From Stigmatella erecta (lineage in GTDB: Bacteria; Myxococcota; Myxococcia; Myxococcales; Myxococcaceae): a stretch of DNA of 64,000 bases. The position numbers and the translations under genes were made by a program. Below, piece after piece: positions 19,001-27,235 of this stretch. How positions within the stretch are numbered: the first letter of the stretch is position 1; each line of letters begins with the position of its first letter. The stretch spans positions 21,183-85,182 of the forward strand of contig NZ_FOIJ01000026.1 of the NCBI RefSeq assembly GCF_900111745.1. The letters run 5' to 3'. The notes under the pieces were generated by a model. That model had not been told where the DNA came from, ran no database searches, and was given only the letters and a program-made list of their open reading frames with translations.

Positions 19001-19474
19001 GATCCGGACCTGCGTCTCTCGCCATCCCTGGCGGACTGGAAAGAGCTCACGTGGAGACGCCGGCAACAACTGCTGCACGGTAATCCCCAAAGAGCGGCAG
19101 CCTATCGGAAGTGGAGAATACAGACTGCTCTCTTCGCGACCCCCGAGGCAGGTCTCTCCCCCTTGGCAGCATCGGGGATCCTCGCGGCGCTGCCAAAACC
19201 CTCGAAGGAAGCGCTGGAGAAAATCCAGGGCCTCACGTTCTTTCTCGCCCGCCTGGCCAATCCTGATCAGGAGCTCCGAATCGTCGTGGCGGAGGACAAC
19301 GTGCAGGAGATCCGCGAGGAGCTGATGCCCCTTCGCAAAGAACGCTTGCTTGCCGCGGGCATTCCGGACGCGCAGGCCGATCAGATTCTCACTCAGATCG
19401 ACCAGCAGTTCGCCACGCATCCCTGGATCCAGACCTTCGGTCCCTGGGAAGCCCCCGGCAAGTCCCCCGCCTGA
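16010..19474 (+). CDS. rdrA: RADAR ATPase RdrA (P-loop NTPase), enlarged
   Basis: 1154 residues, ATG 16010 with GGAGAGG upstream. P-loop NTPase core: Walker A G75-A-R-G-S-G-K-S82, Walker B LFLLAIDDAD (244-253), sensor-1-like AFLLTGDSD (275-283). The rest is helical with no other known enzyme motif. It precedes, by 20 bp, a giant adenosine deaminase; this ATPase-plus-deaminase pair is the defining layout of RADAR (rdrA-rdrB), an anti-phage system in which RdrA rings partner with RdrB shells. Residues about 490-670 and 892-1068 are similar to each other (FPWP..P.W, then LSPS/LTPS, PEAGL/PEYGL, ILAAL/FLQAL), an internal duplication that may explain the large size. Codon and base use is less GC-extreme than in neighbours, fitting horizontal gain. 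Confidence 0.78.
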   Translation: MDPHRERIEPRPEARPLEFDELTEEQREAGKKASSLLRGMAHEPWNHRSSSRSQTHSYLPSLDDNRHNRVVLLDGARGSGKSALLLSLLNVYIKALTEQRVPQPFEAWIGPSDRVVPVGLIDLQPLPSSTHLILHLVASLERVVEAMESRPGQSRSGSAAWHPSNENELASRRGWRHFARVAASGWESNLPARQGALDPEAFAVEVEQGELQRLDVIAAFRDFVDALVDDYRAWNHWQQGPDPLFLLAIDDADMNPRLSRELLHLVRKLWHPRLAFLLTGDSDLFLDLPDPGPNPRGPGFVFARSIPKHLNLDLYSKVIPQLHRCRLSGLSPRQRLTAGPCLETFFHRCTVNSRTPLPGRSTGTLLDYFRNDPQILEALPGRIRPLWELAALIQSVSGSGTAKAVEQIWLESVRTAPNDSSSQRERLFSMVWVDSSTQALKIDPGFAVEYQLESKAEVTVDQWRTLHFEQPSRVTAFLGRKDGGGLDHQVTAALMVAANYAADTSGATTGSLGFAIPSGLSVPLLARASVALRGSIGPMIFPWPTPQWNSFLDIALLKAEWEREPSLSQPSESHLVESMAQHFLRTILRIGLGPQAGAGEEEQQLTPSWGVLASEIARAARMSSSPSYRQRAMAEWARFGAGLLAAPEYGLPAPAANAFLQALGEAFGDEWGTSRHVLRARREAQFRESSKDRFIKSGLSLTNTDPFHDLDAVFPEHRFKTRTQLTDRKQQKNKHDLLKQLRHKLENTRLPLLQHTIGKESNKDPSLMSYLSPLRWKWLEQASASFLADTTQELSHFTSVRDAGAAALESIWKAGCTAANAPEFEKDVQLIQGSLRIAAELRRQLDAHRDAVSIPSEGSPFGTQTGLSAQICPLSGAQSPILPLGSKPRSRRALEAVLRMAYDHEMDQSKDGHTTPPPWWKGIQLRFQGGPAFFPWPVPAWPTLFEWEVLQKNWNQQLHLVRKIGGEESTQPDSRIMDALAYWLVSLCYSLETRNVEDPDLRLSPSLADWKELTWRRRQQLLHGNPQRAAAYRKWRIQTALFATPEAGLSPLAASGILAALPKPSKEALEKIQGLTFFLARLANPDQELRIVVAEDNVQEIREELMPLRKERLLAAGIPDAQADQILTQIDQQFATHPWIQTFGPWEAPGKSPA

Positions 19475-19483
19475 CGCCATCCC

Positions 19484-19497
19484 AGGAGCCCTCCTTG
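19484..19497 (+). promoter_or_regulatory. Ribosome site deciding a TTG start for rdrB
   Basis: AGGAG at 19484-19488, then 6 bases, then TTG at 19495. There is no in-frame ATG or GTG nearby upstream, so rdrB starts at this TTG. The rare start codon may lower RdrB output relative to RdrA. Confidence 0.7.
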
Positions 19498-22179
19498 CCC
19501 CGGGAAGCTGCCCATCCGAGACTTCTCGCAGAGGCTGAGGCGTGGCCGCTGTGTTCCGCCGCCGCGTTGGCCCTGCGCACCACGCACCTGGCCTGTAGCG
19601 CCGCTGGCATTCCGGATCCTCCGACCGCTCAGCTCGCGGCAGCGCTCGAGACCCACCTCCGGCTCCGCTCAGGAGGCCTCTCGCTGGCGAGCCTCTCGGC
19701 GTTGCGTGACCGGTCCTGGTTTGGTCTCCAACGCCAGGGGCCCATCCGTGTCCCGCTGGCCCACTACGCCGTCCGGCTCGCGGAGACCTACCTCGCGCGA
19801 GGAGGGGCACGCATCCTGCTGCGAACCGAGGGCCCTGAGCCTGGAATCGACGCCGCGGACCGCGCCGCGCACTGGCGATGGTTGTCTCTGCGCCTCCCCG
19901 CTGACCTCCTCGTCGCGGCCTTGTATGCACCGGACGGCTCACGCCCCTTCTCGGACCGCGTGAGCCTCGCCACCGCGCACCTGGAGCGGCTGCTTCAGCA
20001 GCCCGTCGCGGAGACGCACCTGCACGTGGGAGCGGCCTTTGGCTTCCCGCTCATGTGGACGGCTTGGATGGGCTGGCTGAGCCGGGAGGGACCCGGCCTG
20101 GAGAAGCTCCGCGTGGACGCGGAGAGCCCCTTCGGAGACGCCGCTGGGCTCCGGGGAAGGCTCCTGTCCGCCGCGATCGCGCGTGTCCTGTTCGCGGCCT
20201 TCCTCTGGAAACGGGAGCGCAGGGCCTTCCATGAGGGCTTCGCTCTCTTTGAAGCACGGGAGCTGATGCCGCTCTGTGAGCGGCTGCGCTGGCACTCTGG
20301 AGCTGTCGAGTGCAGGAGGCTCTGCTCCCAGGCGCTCTCGGGACTGTCCCACCCAGGGGACGCGGGCCAGTTTGCGCGGCTCCAGCGGCTGTACGCCCGC
20401 CTCACCGAGGACATCCGGCTCGCTCCGGCCAAGGCGCTTGACGCCCTCCACACGGCGGACCCCCTCGCAGCCTGGCTCCAACCATCTCCAGGTGAAACCT
20501 GTGCCGAGACGCTGCTCTCCACACGCGCGCTTCACTACCTCTTGCACGAGGGCCACGCGGACGAACGCTTCGCCGAGCTCTTCTGGCAGTACCAACGGAT
20601 CCGGTGCCTGGCACATGCCCACCTCGTCCAAGAGCCAGGCACCTCGGGCTTGGATTGGTTCAGCCGGCATTACCGGCGACTGTCCCCGCTTCGTGGCCCC
20701 TTGGAGGACCTCCGCTTCGAGGCAGCCTTGCAGCACCAATCCGCGGGAGTCCGGCTCGGTGCGCTCGAAGCACGGACCGCCCCCATGCCAACATGGACGG
20801 AGGTCCGCGATGAGACACGCCGGCTCGCCCGCGCCGGTGTCCACCTTCCTCCTCCCTTGCCCGGTGTCCAGGCGCCAGAGTTGGGCCTCATCTTCCACTT
20901 CATCAAGGAGCGTGAGCACACACTCGGCGGGCTCCGGAGCCTCCACGCGGATCCAGGAGGTGACCCCGCCGGGTTCCGGTTCGGGGTGTGGTACCGGGCT
21001 CGCCGCAGGGAGGCCCTGGCACTGGAGACGGCCCTGCGCCACCACCCGGAGCTGCTCCTGCTCGTGCGTGGACTGGACGTCGCGAGCACCGAGCTCTCGG
21101 TTCCGACCTGGGCCGTCGCGCCTCTCCTGAACTCGCTCCGGGCCGCATCCATCGACGTTTCCGAAGCGCTGGTGCGGCAGCGCCCGGCCTGGCGTGTCCC
21201 ACCGCTTCAGGTGACATGCCACGCGGGTGAAGACTTCACACGCCTGGTGGAAGGGCTGCGCCGCATCCACGAACTGTACACAGCGGGGGTCCTCCGCCTT
21301 GGAGACCGGATTGGCCATGGACTGGCGCTGGGAACCGCCCCACGCCTCTGGGCAGCATCCGCCCCCACGGTGATTCAGGCCGCGGAGGAGCGGCTGGAGG
21401 ATCTCCTTTGGGAGCTGGAGCGCTACGGCCACGGCGACGTGGGGGTTCCCGCGCAGCGCCTCGAACGCGTCAGGACCGAAGCACTCCGGACCGCCCGCCA
21501 CATCTATGGCCCGGAACTCCAAGAGCTGGATGTCCTCATTGCCGCCAGGCGGCTGCGCGCTCAGGCCTCCACGCTGAGGAGACTTGGGTTTCCCGATCGC
21601 CTACAACCTTCGCCTCCGGCGGGAAGTCCCGAGAGCATCGTCTGGCGCCAGCTCACGGACGTGGGCGTCTTTCATCGTGGCCAGATGTTGCTCGACGTCC
21701 AGGTGGACGAAGGAGAGATTCAATTCCTAACGGAGGCCCAGCAATGGCTGGTTTCGGTTCTTGCCCGGCTTGAGATCACCGTGGAGGCAAACCCCTCCAG
21801 CAACCTCTTGATCGCGGATCTCCTCGGCATCGAGGAGCACCCTGTCCTCCGCATGATGGACCCTGCATTGCCCCTGACCGAGGGTTCCTGGAGCGAGCCT
21901 CAGGTCCCCCGGGAGGCGGCTTCACGGTTGATGGTGTCGATCAACTCAGATGACCCCATGACCTTCGCCACATGTCTCGCGGATGAATACGCCTACCTTT
22001 ACTTCGCGCTTCTCCGGCGGAACATTCCCTCGGCGACAGCCCTTTCCTGGATCGACTCGGTTCGAGCGCATGGCATGCGCTCACGCTTCACACAGCTGGC
22101 GAGCGCGGACCCTCGAGCGCTGGCGTACATCCTCTCTCCAAACGCACCGGCCCGGCGCGTTCCGCAGGGTGGCCGGTAG
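19495..22179 (+). CDS. rdrB: RADAR adenosine deaminase RdrB
   Basis: 894 residues, TTG start 19495. The metal-dependent adenosine deaminase signature is complete though spread over a very long chain: H175-x-H177 in ETHLHVGA, H576-A-G-E579, H608 in DRIGHG, VEANPSSN about residues 763-770, and D819-D820 in INSDDP. Ordinary adenosine deaminases are about 340 residues; this one has large insertions between the motifs, as RdrB does. In studied RADAR systems RdrB forms a dodecameric shell and turns (d)ATP into (d)ITP, and RNA A-to-I editing has also been reported. It sits 20 bp after rdrA, surely co-transcribed. No Csx27- or SLATT-type third gene follows; the next gene is on the other strand. Confidence 0.8.
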   Translation: MPREAAHPRLLAEAEAWPLCSAAALALRTTHLACSAAGIPDPPTAQLAAALETHLRLRSGGLSLASLSALRDRSWFGLQRQGPIRVPLAHYAVRLAETYLARGGARILLRTEGPEPGIDAADRAAHWRWLSLRLPADLLVAALYAPDGSRPFSDRVSLATAHLERLLQQPVAETHLHVGAAFGFPLMWTAWMGWLSREGPGLEKLRVDAESPFGDAAGLRGRLLSAAIARVLFAAFLWKRERRAFHEGFALFEARELMPLCERLRWHSGAVECRRLCSQALSGLSHPGDAGQFARLQRLYARLTEDIRLAPAKALDALHTADPLAAWLQPSPGETCAETLLSTRALHYLLHEGHADERFAELFWQYQRIRCLAHAHLVQEPGTSGLDWFSRHYRRLSPLRGPLEDLRFEAALQHQSAGVRLGALEARTAPMPTWTEVRDETRRLARAGVHLPPPLPGVQAPELGLIFHFIKEREHTLGGLRSLHADPGGDPAGFRFGVWYRARRREALALETALRHHPELLLLVRGLDVASTELSVPTWAVAPLLNSLRAASIDVSEALVRQRPAWRVPPLQVTCHAGEDFTRLVEGLRRIHELYTAGVLRLGDRIGHGLALGTAPRLWAASAPTVIQAAEERLEDLLWELERYGHGDVGVPAQRLERVRTEALRTARHIYGPELQELDVLIAARRLRAQASTLRRLGFPDRLQPSPPAGSPESIVWRQLTDVGVFHRGQMLLDVQVDEGEIQFLTEAQQWLVSVLARLEITVEANPSSNLLIADLLGIEEHPVLRMMDPALPLTEGSWSEPQVPREAASRLMVSINSDDPMTFATCLADEYAYLYFALLRRNIPSATALSWIDSVRAHGMRSRFTQLASADPRALAYILSPNAPARRVPQGGR

Positions 22180-22200
22180 TGGGCCAGGCCAAGACTCCAT

Positions 22201-22238
22201 GGCCGCCGCGGCCCTGAAATGGATGGGCCGCGGCGGCC
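22201..22238. terminator. Strong hairpin between convergent genes
   Basis: A perfect 14-bp stem (22201-22214 with 22225-22238, GGCCGCCGCGGCCC arm) and a 10-base loop lies between the stops of rdrB (22179) and the GH76 gene (22244). It has no T-run, so it is probably a bidirectional RNA-stabilising or termination hairpin. Confidence 0.5.
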
Positions 22239-22243
22239 GGGGC

Positions 22244-23338
22244 TTAGTAGGGAATCTGCGTGACCGCGAGGCCGGGGCTCGACTCCCAGGACGTCACGAA
22301 GTTGTCCGGAGTCCGCCGCCACCACTGGCCCCACATCAGCCCGGAGGAGTTGCGGTAGCTCCACGCAACGTTGGAGTTCGTCACCAGCCAGTTCTTGATG
22401 CCCGTGTCGTTGGCCACCCCAGCCCACTTGCTCGCCCAGCGCACGAAGACGCCCTTGAAGCCCGCGGTGTCTCCCTGGCCACCGCCCGAGTCATACTCGT
22501 CGTTGAGGATGTCGGGGATGTGCTGGCCCGTCAGGTTGCCGCGGGCCCAGTTCACCGCCAGGCCGCCCGCGTTCTTGTAGGCCGCGTTTCCGTTCGCCTG
22601 GAAGAGCAGGGCCGACGCGCCCGCGAAGGTGCCCTGGTTGTAGGTGAAGGCCCACCACACCTTCTCTCCGTTCAACTTGATGTGGTCGGCGACCTGGCCG
22701 GTCGAGGCGTTGAACAGGGTCGAGCGGAGCCAGTTGTAGATCTGATCGGCCTGCGCCCGGTAGCCGGTGTTGACGGTGTTGCGGGCCAGCAGCATCGCGG
22801 CGATGGTGGCTGGACCCGCCACGCACGCGTTCTTGGTCTGCTTGTCCGCGCGCCACCAGAAGCCGCCGCCGAGCTGGTTGTCCCACGCGCGGTCCCAGAC
22901 CTTGTTGAACTGCCACTGCGCCTGGTCGAGGAACGGCCGGTGGCCGGTGATTTCATAGCCACGGGTCAGGGCGATGACCGCCCACATGATGTCGTCGTTG
23001 TACTCGTTCCACGAGGCGAAGTCCGTGGTCTTGCTGATGACGTTGTTCAGCCCGTTGAGCAGGGAGAACACGATGTCCCGGTGGGCCGGGTTCCGCGTCC
23101 GCTCGTAGGCGTCCTCGGCCGCCTCGATCTGCTCGCAGACCCGCCAGAAGTCGAACCGTCCCGGCACGGCGCGGCTCGTATCGAGCAGGTAGTAACCGTT
23201 GCCACCATTCGCGACGTAGAAGGCATTGTTGTAGGAGTCGAACGCCAGGTTCTTCTCCGTGGGGGTGAGGGCGGAGGCAACGGGGGCGAACGCCAGCACC
23301 AGGGGAACGGCCAGGAACGGCAGGAGCCGCGGGTTCAT
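22244..23338 (-). CDS. Secreted GH76-family alpha-1,6-mannanase-like glycosidase
   Basis: 364 residues from ATG 23338 (GGAGAG upstream). The leader (RLLPFLAVPLVLAFAPVASA) is a signal peptide. The mature enzyme matches glycoside hydrolase family 76: an (alpha/alpha)6 barrel with the paired catalytic Asp in NEYNDDIMW (D115-D116), plus GGGFWWRADKQTKNACV and AFTYNQGTF. GH76 enzymes cut alpha-1,6-mannan of fungal cell walls or mycobacterial glycans, fitting a predatory or saprophytic secretome. An AT-rich stretch upstream (23395-23425), unusual for this genome, may hold its promoter. Confidence 0.88.
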   Translation of the reverse strand: MNPRLLPFLAVPLVLAFAPVASALTPTEKNLAFDSYNNAFYVANGGNGYYLLDTSRAVPGRFDFWRVCEQIEAAEDAYERTRNPAHRDIVFSLLNGLNNVISKTTDFASWNEYNDDIMWAVIALTRGYEITGHRPFLDQAQWQFNKVWDRAWDNQLGGGFWWRADKQTKNACVAGPATIAAMLLARNTVNTGYRAQADQIYNWLRSTLFNASTGQVADHIKLNGEKVWWAFTYNQGTFAGASALLFQANGNAAYKNAGGLAVNWARGNLTGQHIPDILNDEYDSGGGQGDTAGFKGVFVRWASKWAGVANDTGIKNWLVTNSNVAWSYRNSSGLMWGQWWRRTPDNFVTSWESSPGLAVTQIPY

Positions 23339-23449
23339 AGAAAGCTCTCTCCTTCGAAATCCGATTTTACGGCTTTGGGTGTTCTCACCCATTGAGCCAT
23401 ATTTTCTTGAAATAAAAATCGGAAATGTGGAGGGCGCCTTCTGCCCGCG

Positions 23450-25204
23450 TCAGCCGGGCGGCATCGCGGGGAGACGCACGCGGAAGGTGGTCCCCGTCTC
23501 CTCCGTGCTCTCCACGGAGACGCTTCCCCCATGCGCCTCGGCAACGCCCCTCACGAGCGTCAGCCCGATGCCCCAGCCCTTCTTGCCACTGGCCTCCGCG
23601 CTCTTCGTGCGGCGGAAGGATTGGAAGAGGAGCGCCTGCTCCTCGGGGGAGATGGGGTTGCCCCAGTTGTGGACGGCCAGCTCCGCCATGCCCCCCTCCT
23701 GTTTCAGGCTCACGGTCACCTGCTGCGCCGGGTCTCCGGACTTGATGGCATTGCCGCAGAGGTTCTCGACGGCCCGGCGCAGGGCCCGCGCATCCCAGCA
23801 GCCCTGGACCCGCTCTTCTCCCTGGAGGAGGAACCGCTCCCCGTGAAGGGTCGAGAGTTCCTCCAGCGTGCCGGCCACCACCTGCCGGAGCTCCACGGGG
23901 GTCCGCTCGATGGGCAGTCCCTGGCCGGCGCGGATGCGGTTCACATCCAGCAGGTCGGTGATCATCTGGTCCGCCCGGTCGATGTTGTGCCTCACCCGGG
24001 CGGCCAGGGAGTAGATCTTGCCGGGCAGGTCCGGCTGGCGGGGAATGAGCTGGGCGCTCATCTTCGCAGCGGTCAGGGGCGTGCGGAGATCATGGCTGAG
24101 GGCCAGCACGAACTGCTCGCGCAGCGCCCGCTCGACCCGGAGCTGCGACAGGGCGGTCTCCGCCTCCTGCCGGGCCACCTGCTCGCAGGCGAGGCTCTCC
24201 TCGAGCTGCCGCTCGGCCTGTTTGCGCCCCGAGATGTCGATGAAGACACTGACGGCCTCGGAGATCCGGCCCTCCGCATCGCGGAGGGGCGCCGCCATGA
24301 CGGAGAGGTAGACGAGGGTTCCGTCGCTCCTGCGCAGCACCACCTCCTCATCCTGGAGCGTCTTGCCTTCATGGAGGGCCCGGGCCAGCGGATACTCCTC
24401 GGGGCGGTAGGGGGTGAGGTCCGGATGAACGGCGGCCCACGGGGAGTATGCCTCGCTCCTGAGCAGCAGCGCCGGATGCCCCAGGAGCCGGTCCGCCTCC
24501 GCATTGAAGTAGAGGATGCGTCCCGAGGGAGCCTCCGCGAGGGTGAAGCCCGCAGGTATTTGCTGCACGATCATCTCCAGGGTCCTGCGCTCGAACTGAG
24601 CCGTCTCGGCGAGGCGCGCGTTCTCCAGGGCCACTCCGGCCAGGGCCCTCAGCGCCTTGAGGAGCTCCAGGTCCTCCTGGGTAAAGGGCTGATGGTCCTT
24701 CTTGTTGTGGAGCTCGAAGCACCCCAGCAGTTCCCCGGAGCGGGCAAAGAGCGGCAGGTCGATGAGGTTGTAGAACCCCCGGCTCTTCTGGAGATGCGAC
24801 AGGACCTGCGCATCCCGGGCGGCATCGTTCGAGATGTAGGGCTCCCGGGTGACCATCACATGGCCGGGAACCCCTTCATTGGGCGCGAAGACGACGTGGC
24901 GCGGTTCAATGGCCTTTCCCTCGCGCCACAGGGATTCCATGATGACCATGCGCCCGTCGCTCAGCCGTCCCCAGACGCCTTCGGCCGCATCCACCAATTC
25001 CATGGCCAGCCAGACGAGCCTCCGCATGATGTCCAGGCTCTGACGGCTCGAGTTGAGGTCCCGCGCGGCGAGCGCCAACAGTTCGAATTGCCGGTTCCGG
25101 CACTCCAGCTGCGCCTGGGCCCGCTGGAGATCCGCCTCGAGGCGCGAGAGCCGGTGCTCGGGCGCCTCCTGATCTGTTCCTGAGGGTGTCTCCTGGGAGG
25201 CCAT
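23450..25204 (-). CDS. GAF-PAS sensor histidine kinase (orphan)
   Basis: 584 residues, soluble. A short coiled coil (about 18-40) leads into a GAF domain (about 45-200), then a PAS domain (about 205-325, IPAGFTLAEAPSGRILYFNAEADRLLG ... ISGRKQAE). HisKA follows with the phospho-accepting His in LSHDLRTPL (H371). The ATPase has an N-box (ENLCGNAIKSG) and G2 box (GWGIGL), but the G1 motif reads NWGNP instead of D-x-G-x-G, a variation seen in some kinases. No response regulator gene is adjacent. It is divergent from the next kinase with a 195-bp shared promoter region. Confidence 0.87.
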   Translation of the reverse strand: MASQETPSGTDQEAPEHRLSRLEADLQRAQAQLECRNRQFELLALAARDLNSSRQSLDIMRRLVWLAMELVDAAEGVWGRLSDGRMVIMESLWREGKAIEPRHVVFAPNEGVPGHVMVTREPYISNDAARDAQVLSHLQKSRGFYNLIDLPLFARSGELLGCFELHNKKDHQPFTQEDLELLKALRALAGVALENARLAETAQFERRTLEMIVQQIPAGFTLAEAPSGRILYFNAEADRLLGHPALLLRSEAYSPWAAVHPDLTPYRPEEYPLARALHEGKTLQDEEVVLRRSDGTLVYLSVMAAPLRDAEGRISEAVSVFIDISGRKQAERQLEESLACEQVARQEAETALSQLRVERALREQFVLALSHDLRTPLTAAKMSAQLIPRQPDLPGKIYSLAARVRHNIDRADQMITDLLDVNRIRAGQGLPIERTPVELRQVVAGTLEELSTLHGERFLLQGEERVQGCWDARALRRAVENLCGNAIKSGDPAQQVTVSLKQEGGMAELAVHNWGNPISPEEQALLFQSFRRTKSAEASGKKGWGIGLTLVRGVAEAHGGSVSVESTEETGTTFRVRLPAMPPG

Positions 25205-25399
25205 ACTCTCTGTGGATAAGCCTGCTGGAGGGCGGGGACCAGCCCTGGGCCGGTGAGCCCCGGCCGTGATCTACCAGCCAAGCAAGGGCCGCTCATTCCG
25301 GCTGCAAGGCGGGCCGGATGGTAGGCTTCATCCCATGTGCCTGTTTGACCGACAGCCCTCTCTTCCACCGCGTCACCGCGCGTTTCGCTGCATTCCTCG

Positions 25400-27211
25400 A
25401 TGAATGGGCCGGAAGAGCGCCGGGTGAGCCGTCCCCGGCCGCTGCGCTGGCACCTCGCCCTGCTCACCGCGGGCGCCGTGCTCCCCGTCGTGGCGTTCTC
25501 CGGGCTCGTCGTGCTGCAGCGGGCCAGCCACATGCAGGAGGTGGCCGAGCGCAGCCTCCAGCGCTCGGCGCAGATGATCACCTTTTCCTTCGAGCGCGAG
25601 ATGGCCGCGAGCCTCCGTACCCTCCAGGCCCTGGCCCAGTCCGCGGCGCTCGACCACGGTGACATCGAGAGCTTTCGCGCCGAGGCCCAGCGCGTGGCGC
25701 GGACGCAGCCCTCCTGGCTGACGGTGGTCCTGCTGACGCCGCAGGGAGAGCAGCTCGTCAACCTGAGGCGCCCGAAAGAAGCGCCTCCAGTCCTCGTGAC
25801 CGAGCCCGAGAGCCTCCAGCGCCTCCTCGAGACGCGCGAGCCCATCGTCGGCGCCCTCGCCCCCGGGCAAGCCACGGGGCAATGGGCCTTCCCGCTCCGG
25901 ATTCCTGTCACGCGAGACGATCAGCTTCGCTATGTGCTCACGGCCGTCATCATCCCCCGGGCCCTTCAGGATGCCGTGACCCACCAGAAACCCGTGGAGG
26001 ACAGCGAGTTCACCCGCACCCTCGTCGATCACCAGGGCCGCATCGTCTTCCGCACGAAGAGCCCCGAGCGCTTCATCGGCACCCGGGCCCACGCCGGCTT
26101 CCTGGCCATCACGGAGGCCCGGACCGAAGGCGTGTTCCGTCTCGACACGATGGAGGGCAGGCCCGCCTACGTGGCCTTCAGCCGCTCCGCGGCCTGGAAC
26201 TGGATCTCCGCGGTGGCCGTCCCCATCGAGGCCATCGATGGGCCCTTCCGGCGCTCGCTCCTGGCCGTGGGGGGCTCCGGGGTGCTGGCCCTCTTGCTGA
26301 GCGCGGCCGGGGCCCTCCTCTTCTCCCGCCGCTTCGCCCGGGACATCCACGCCGCGGCCACGGCCGCCGAGGCCCTGGCCTCCGGAGGCCAGCCCCAGCT
26401 CGGGCCCTCCTCCATCGCGGAGGTCCACCGGCTGGGCGAGTCGCTCACCCTCTCGGCCAGGCGCCTGCGCCAGCACGCCCAGGAGGAGCAATCCGCCCGG
26501 CGGGAGCTGGAACAGGCCATCCAGGCACGGGACGAGTTTCTCTCCCTGGCCTCTCACGAGCTGAAGACGCCGCTCACCTCGCTGATGCTCCAGACCCAGG
26601 TGCTCCAGCGCAAGCTCCAGCGGGAGCAAGCCCTGCCGCCCGAGGCCGCGGGCAGGCTGCTGGACCAGACCACCCGGCAGACCCAGCGCCTGGCACGGTT
26701 GATCAACGACATGCTCGACATCTCGCGCATCACCACCGGCAGGCTCGAGCTGGAGAAGGAGACGTTCGACCTGGCGGCGCTGGCCAGCGAGGTCGTGGCG
26801 AAGCTGGCGTTCCAATTGGCCGAGGCACGGTGCGAGGTGTCGGTGCAAGCCGAGGGGCCCGTCGTCGGGACGTGGGACCGGCACCGGCTCGAGCAGGTGC
26901 TCACCAACCTGCTCACGAACGCGGCGCGCTACGGGGCCGGAACCCCGGTCGAGGTCAGCGTGCGCCGGCGGGAGCACCAGGCCGAGCTACGGGTGAAAGA
27001 CCATGGCCGTGGCATCGCCCCGGCCGACCAGGAGCGCATCTTTCACAAGTTCGAGCGGGCCGTGAACGGCAACGAGGTGAGCGGACTCGGGCTGGGGCTG
27101 TTCATCGTGCGCGAGCTGGTCGACATGCACGGAGGCTCCGTGCACGTCATGAGCACGCCCGGACAGGGCGCCACCTTCACCGTCGTCCTGTCCTCCCTGG
27201 CAGGCCGCTGA
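25400..27211 (+). CDS. Membrane sensor histidine kinase (orphan)
   Basis: 603 residues. Two membrane segments (about 17-40 and 285-310) bracket a periplasmic sensor of about 240 residues, with PAS/dCache-like traits (LDHGDIESFRAEAQ...WLTVVLLTPQG; DSEFTRTLVDHQGRIVF). A HAMP-like linker precedes HisKA with H386 in LASHELKTPLTSLM. The HATPase_c domain is complete: N-box (LTNLLTNAARYGAG), G1 (VKDHGRGI), F-box and G2 (SGLGLGLFIVRELVDMHGG). No response regulator is adjacent. The start at ATG 25400 is supported by length and the lead-in to the first membrane segment. Confidence 0.87.
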   Translation: MNGPEERRVSRPRPLRWHLALLTAGAVLPVVAFSGLVVLQRASHMQEVAERSLQRSAQMITFSFEREMAASLRTLQALAQSAALDHGDIESFRAEAQRVARTQPSWLTVVLLTPQGEQLVNLRRPKEAPPVLVTEPESLQRLLETREPIVGALAPGQATGQWAFPLRIPVTRDDQLRYVLTAVIIPRALQDAVTHQKPVEDSEFTRTLVDHQGRIVFRTKSPERFIGTRAHAGFLAITEARTEGVFRLDTMEGRPAYVAFSRSAAWNWISAVAVPIEAIDGPFRRSLLAVGGSGVLALLLSAAGALLFSRRFARDIHAAATAAEALASGGQPQLGPSSIAEVHRLGESLTLSARRLRQHAQEEQSARRELEQAIQARDEFLSLASHELKTPLTSLMLQTQVLQRKLQREQALPPEAAGRLLDQTTRQTQRLARLINDMLDISRITTGRLELEKETFDLAALASEVVAKLAFQLAEARCEVSVQAEGPVVGTWDRHRLEQVLTNLLTNAARYGAGTPVEVSVRRREHQAELRVKDHGRGIAPADQERIFHKFERAVNGNEVSGLGLGLFIVRELVDMHGGSVHVMSTPGQGATFTVVLSSLAGR

Positions 27212-27235
27212 ACGCCCCCCCCTTCCAACGGTCCG

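Noticed and set aside
19495..22179. Housekeeping adenosine deaminase
   Set aside because: The protein is more than twice the usual length, and it is directly coupled to a large ATPase gene, unlike purine salvage genes.
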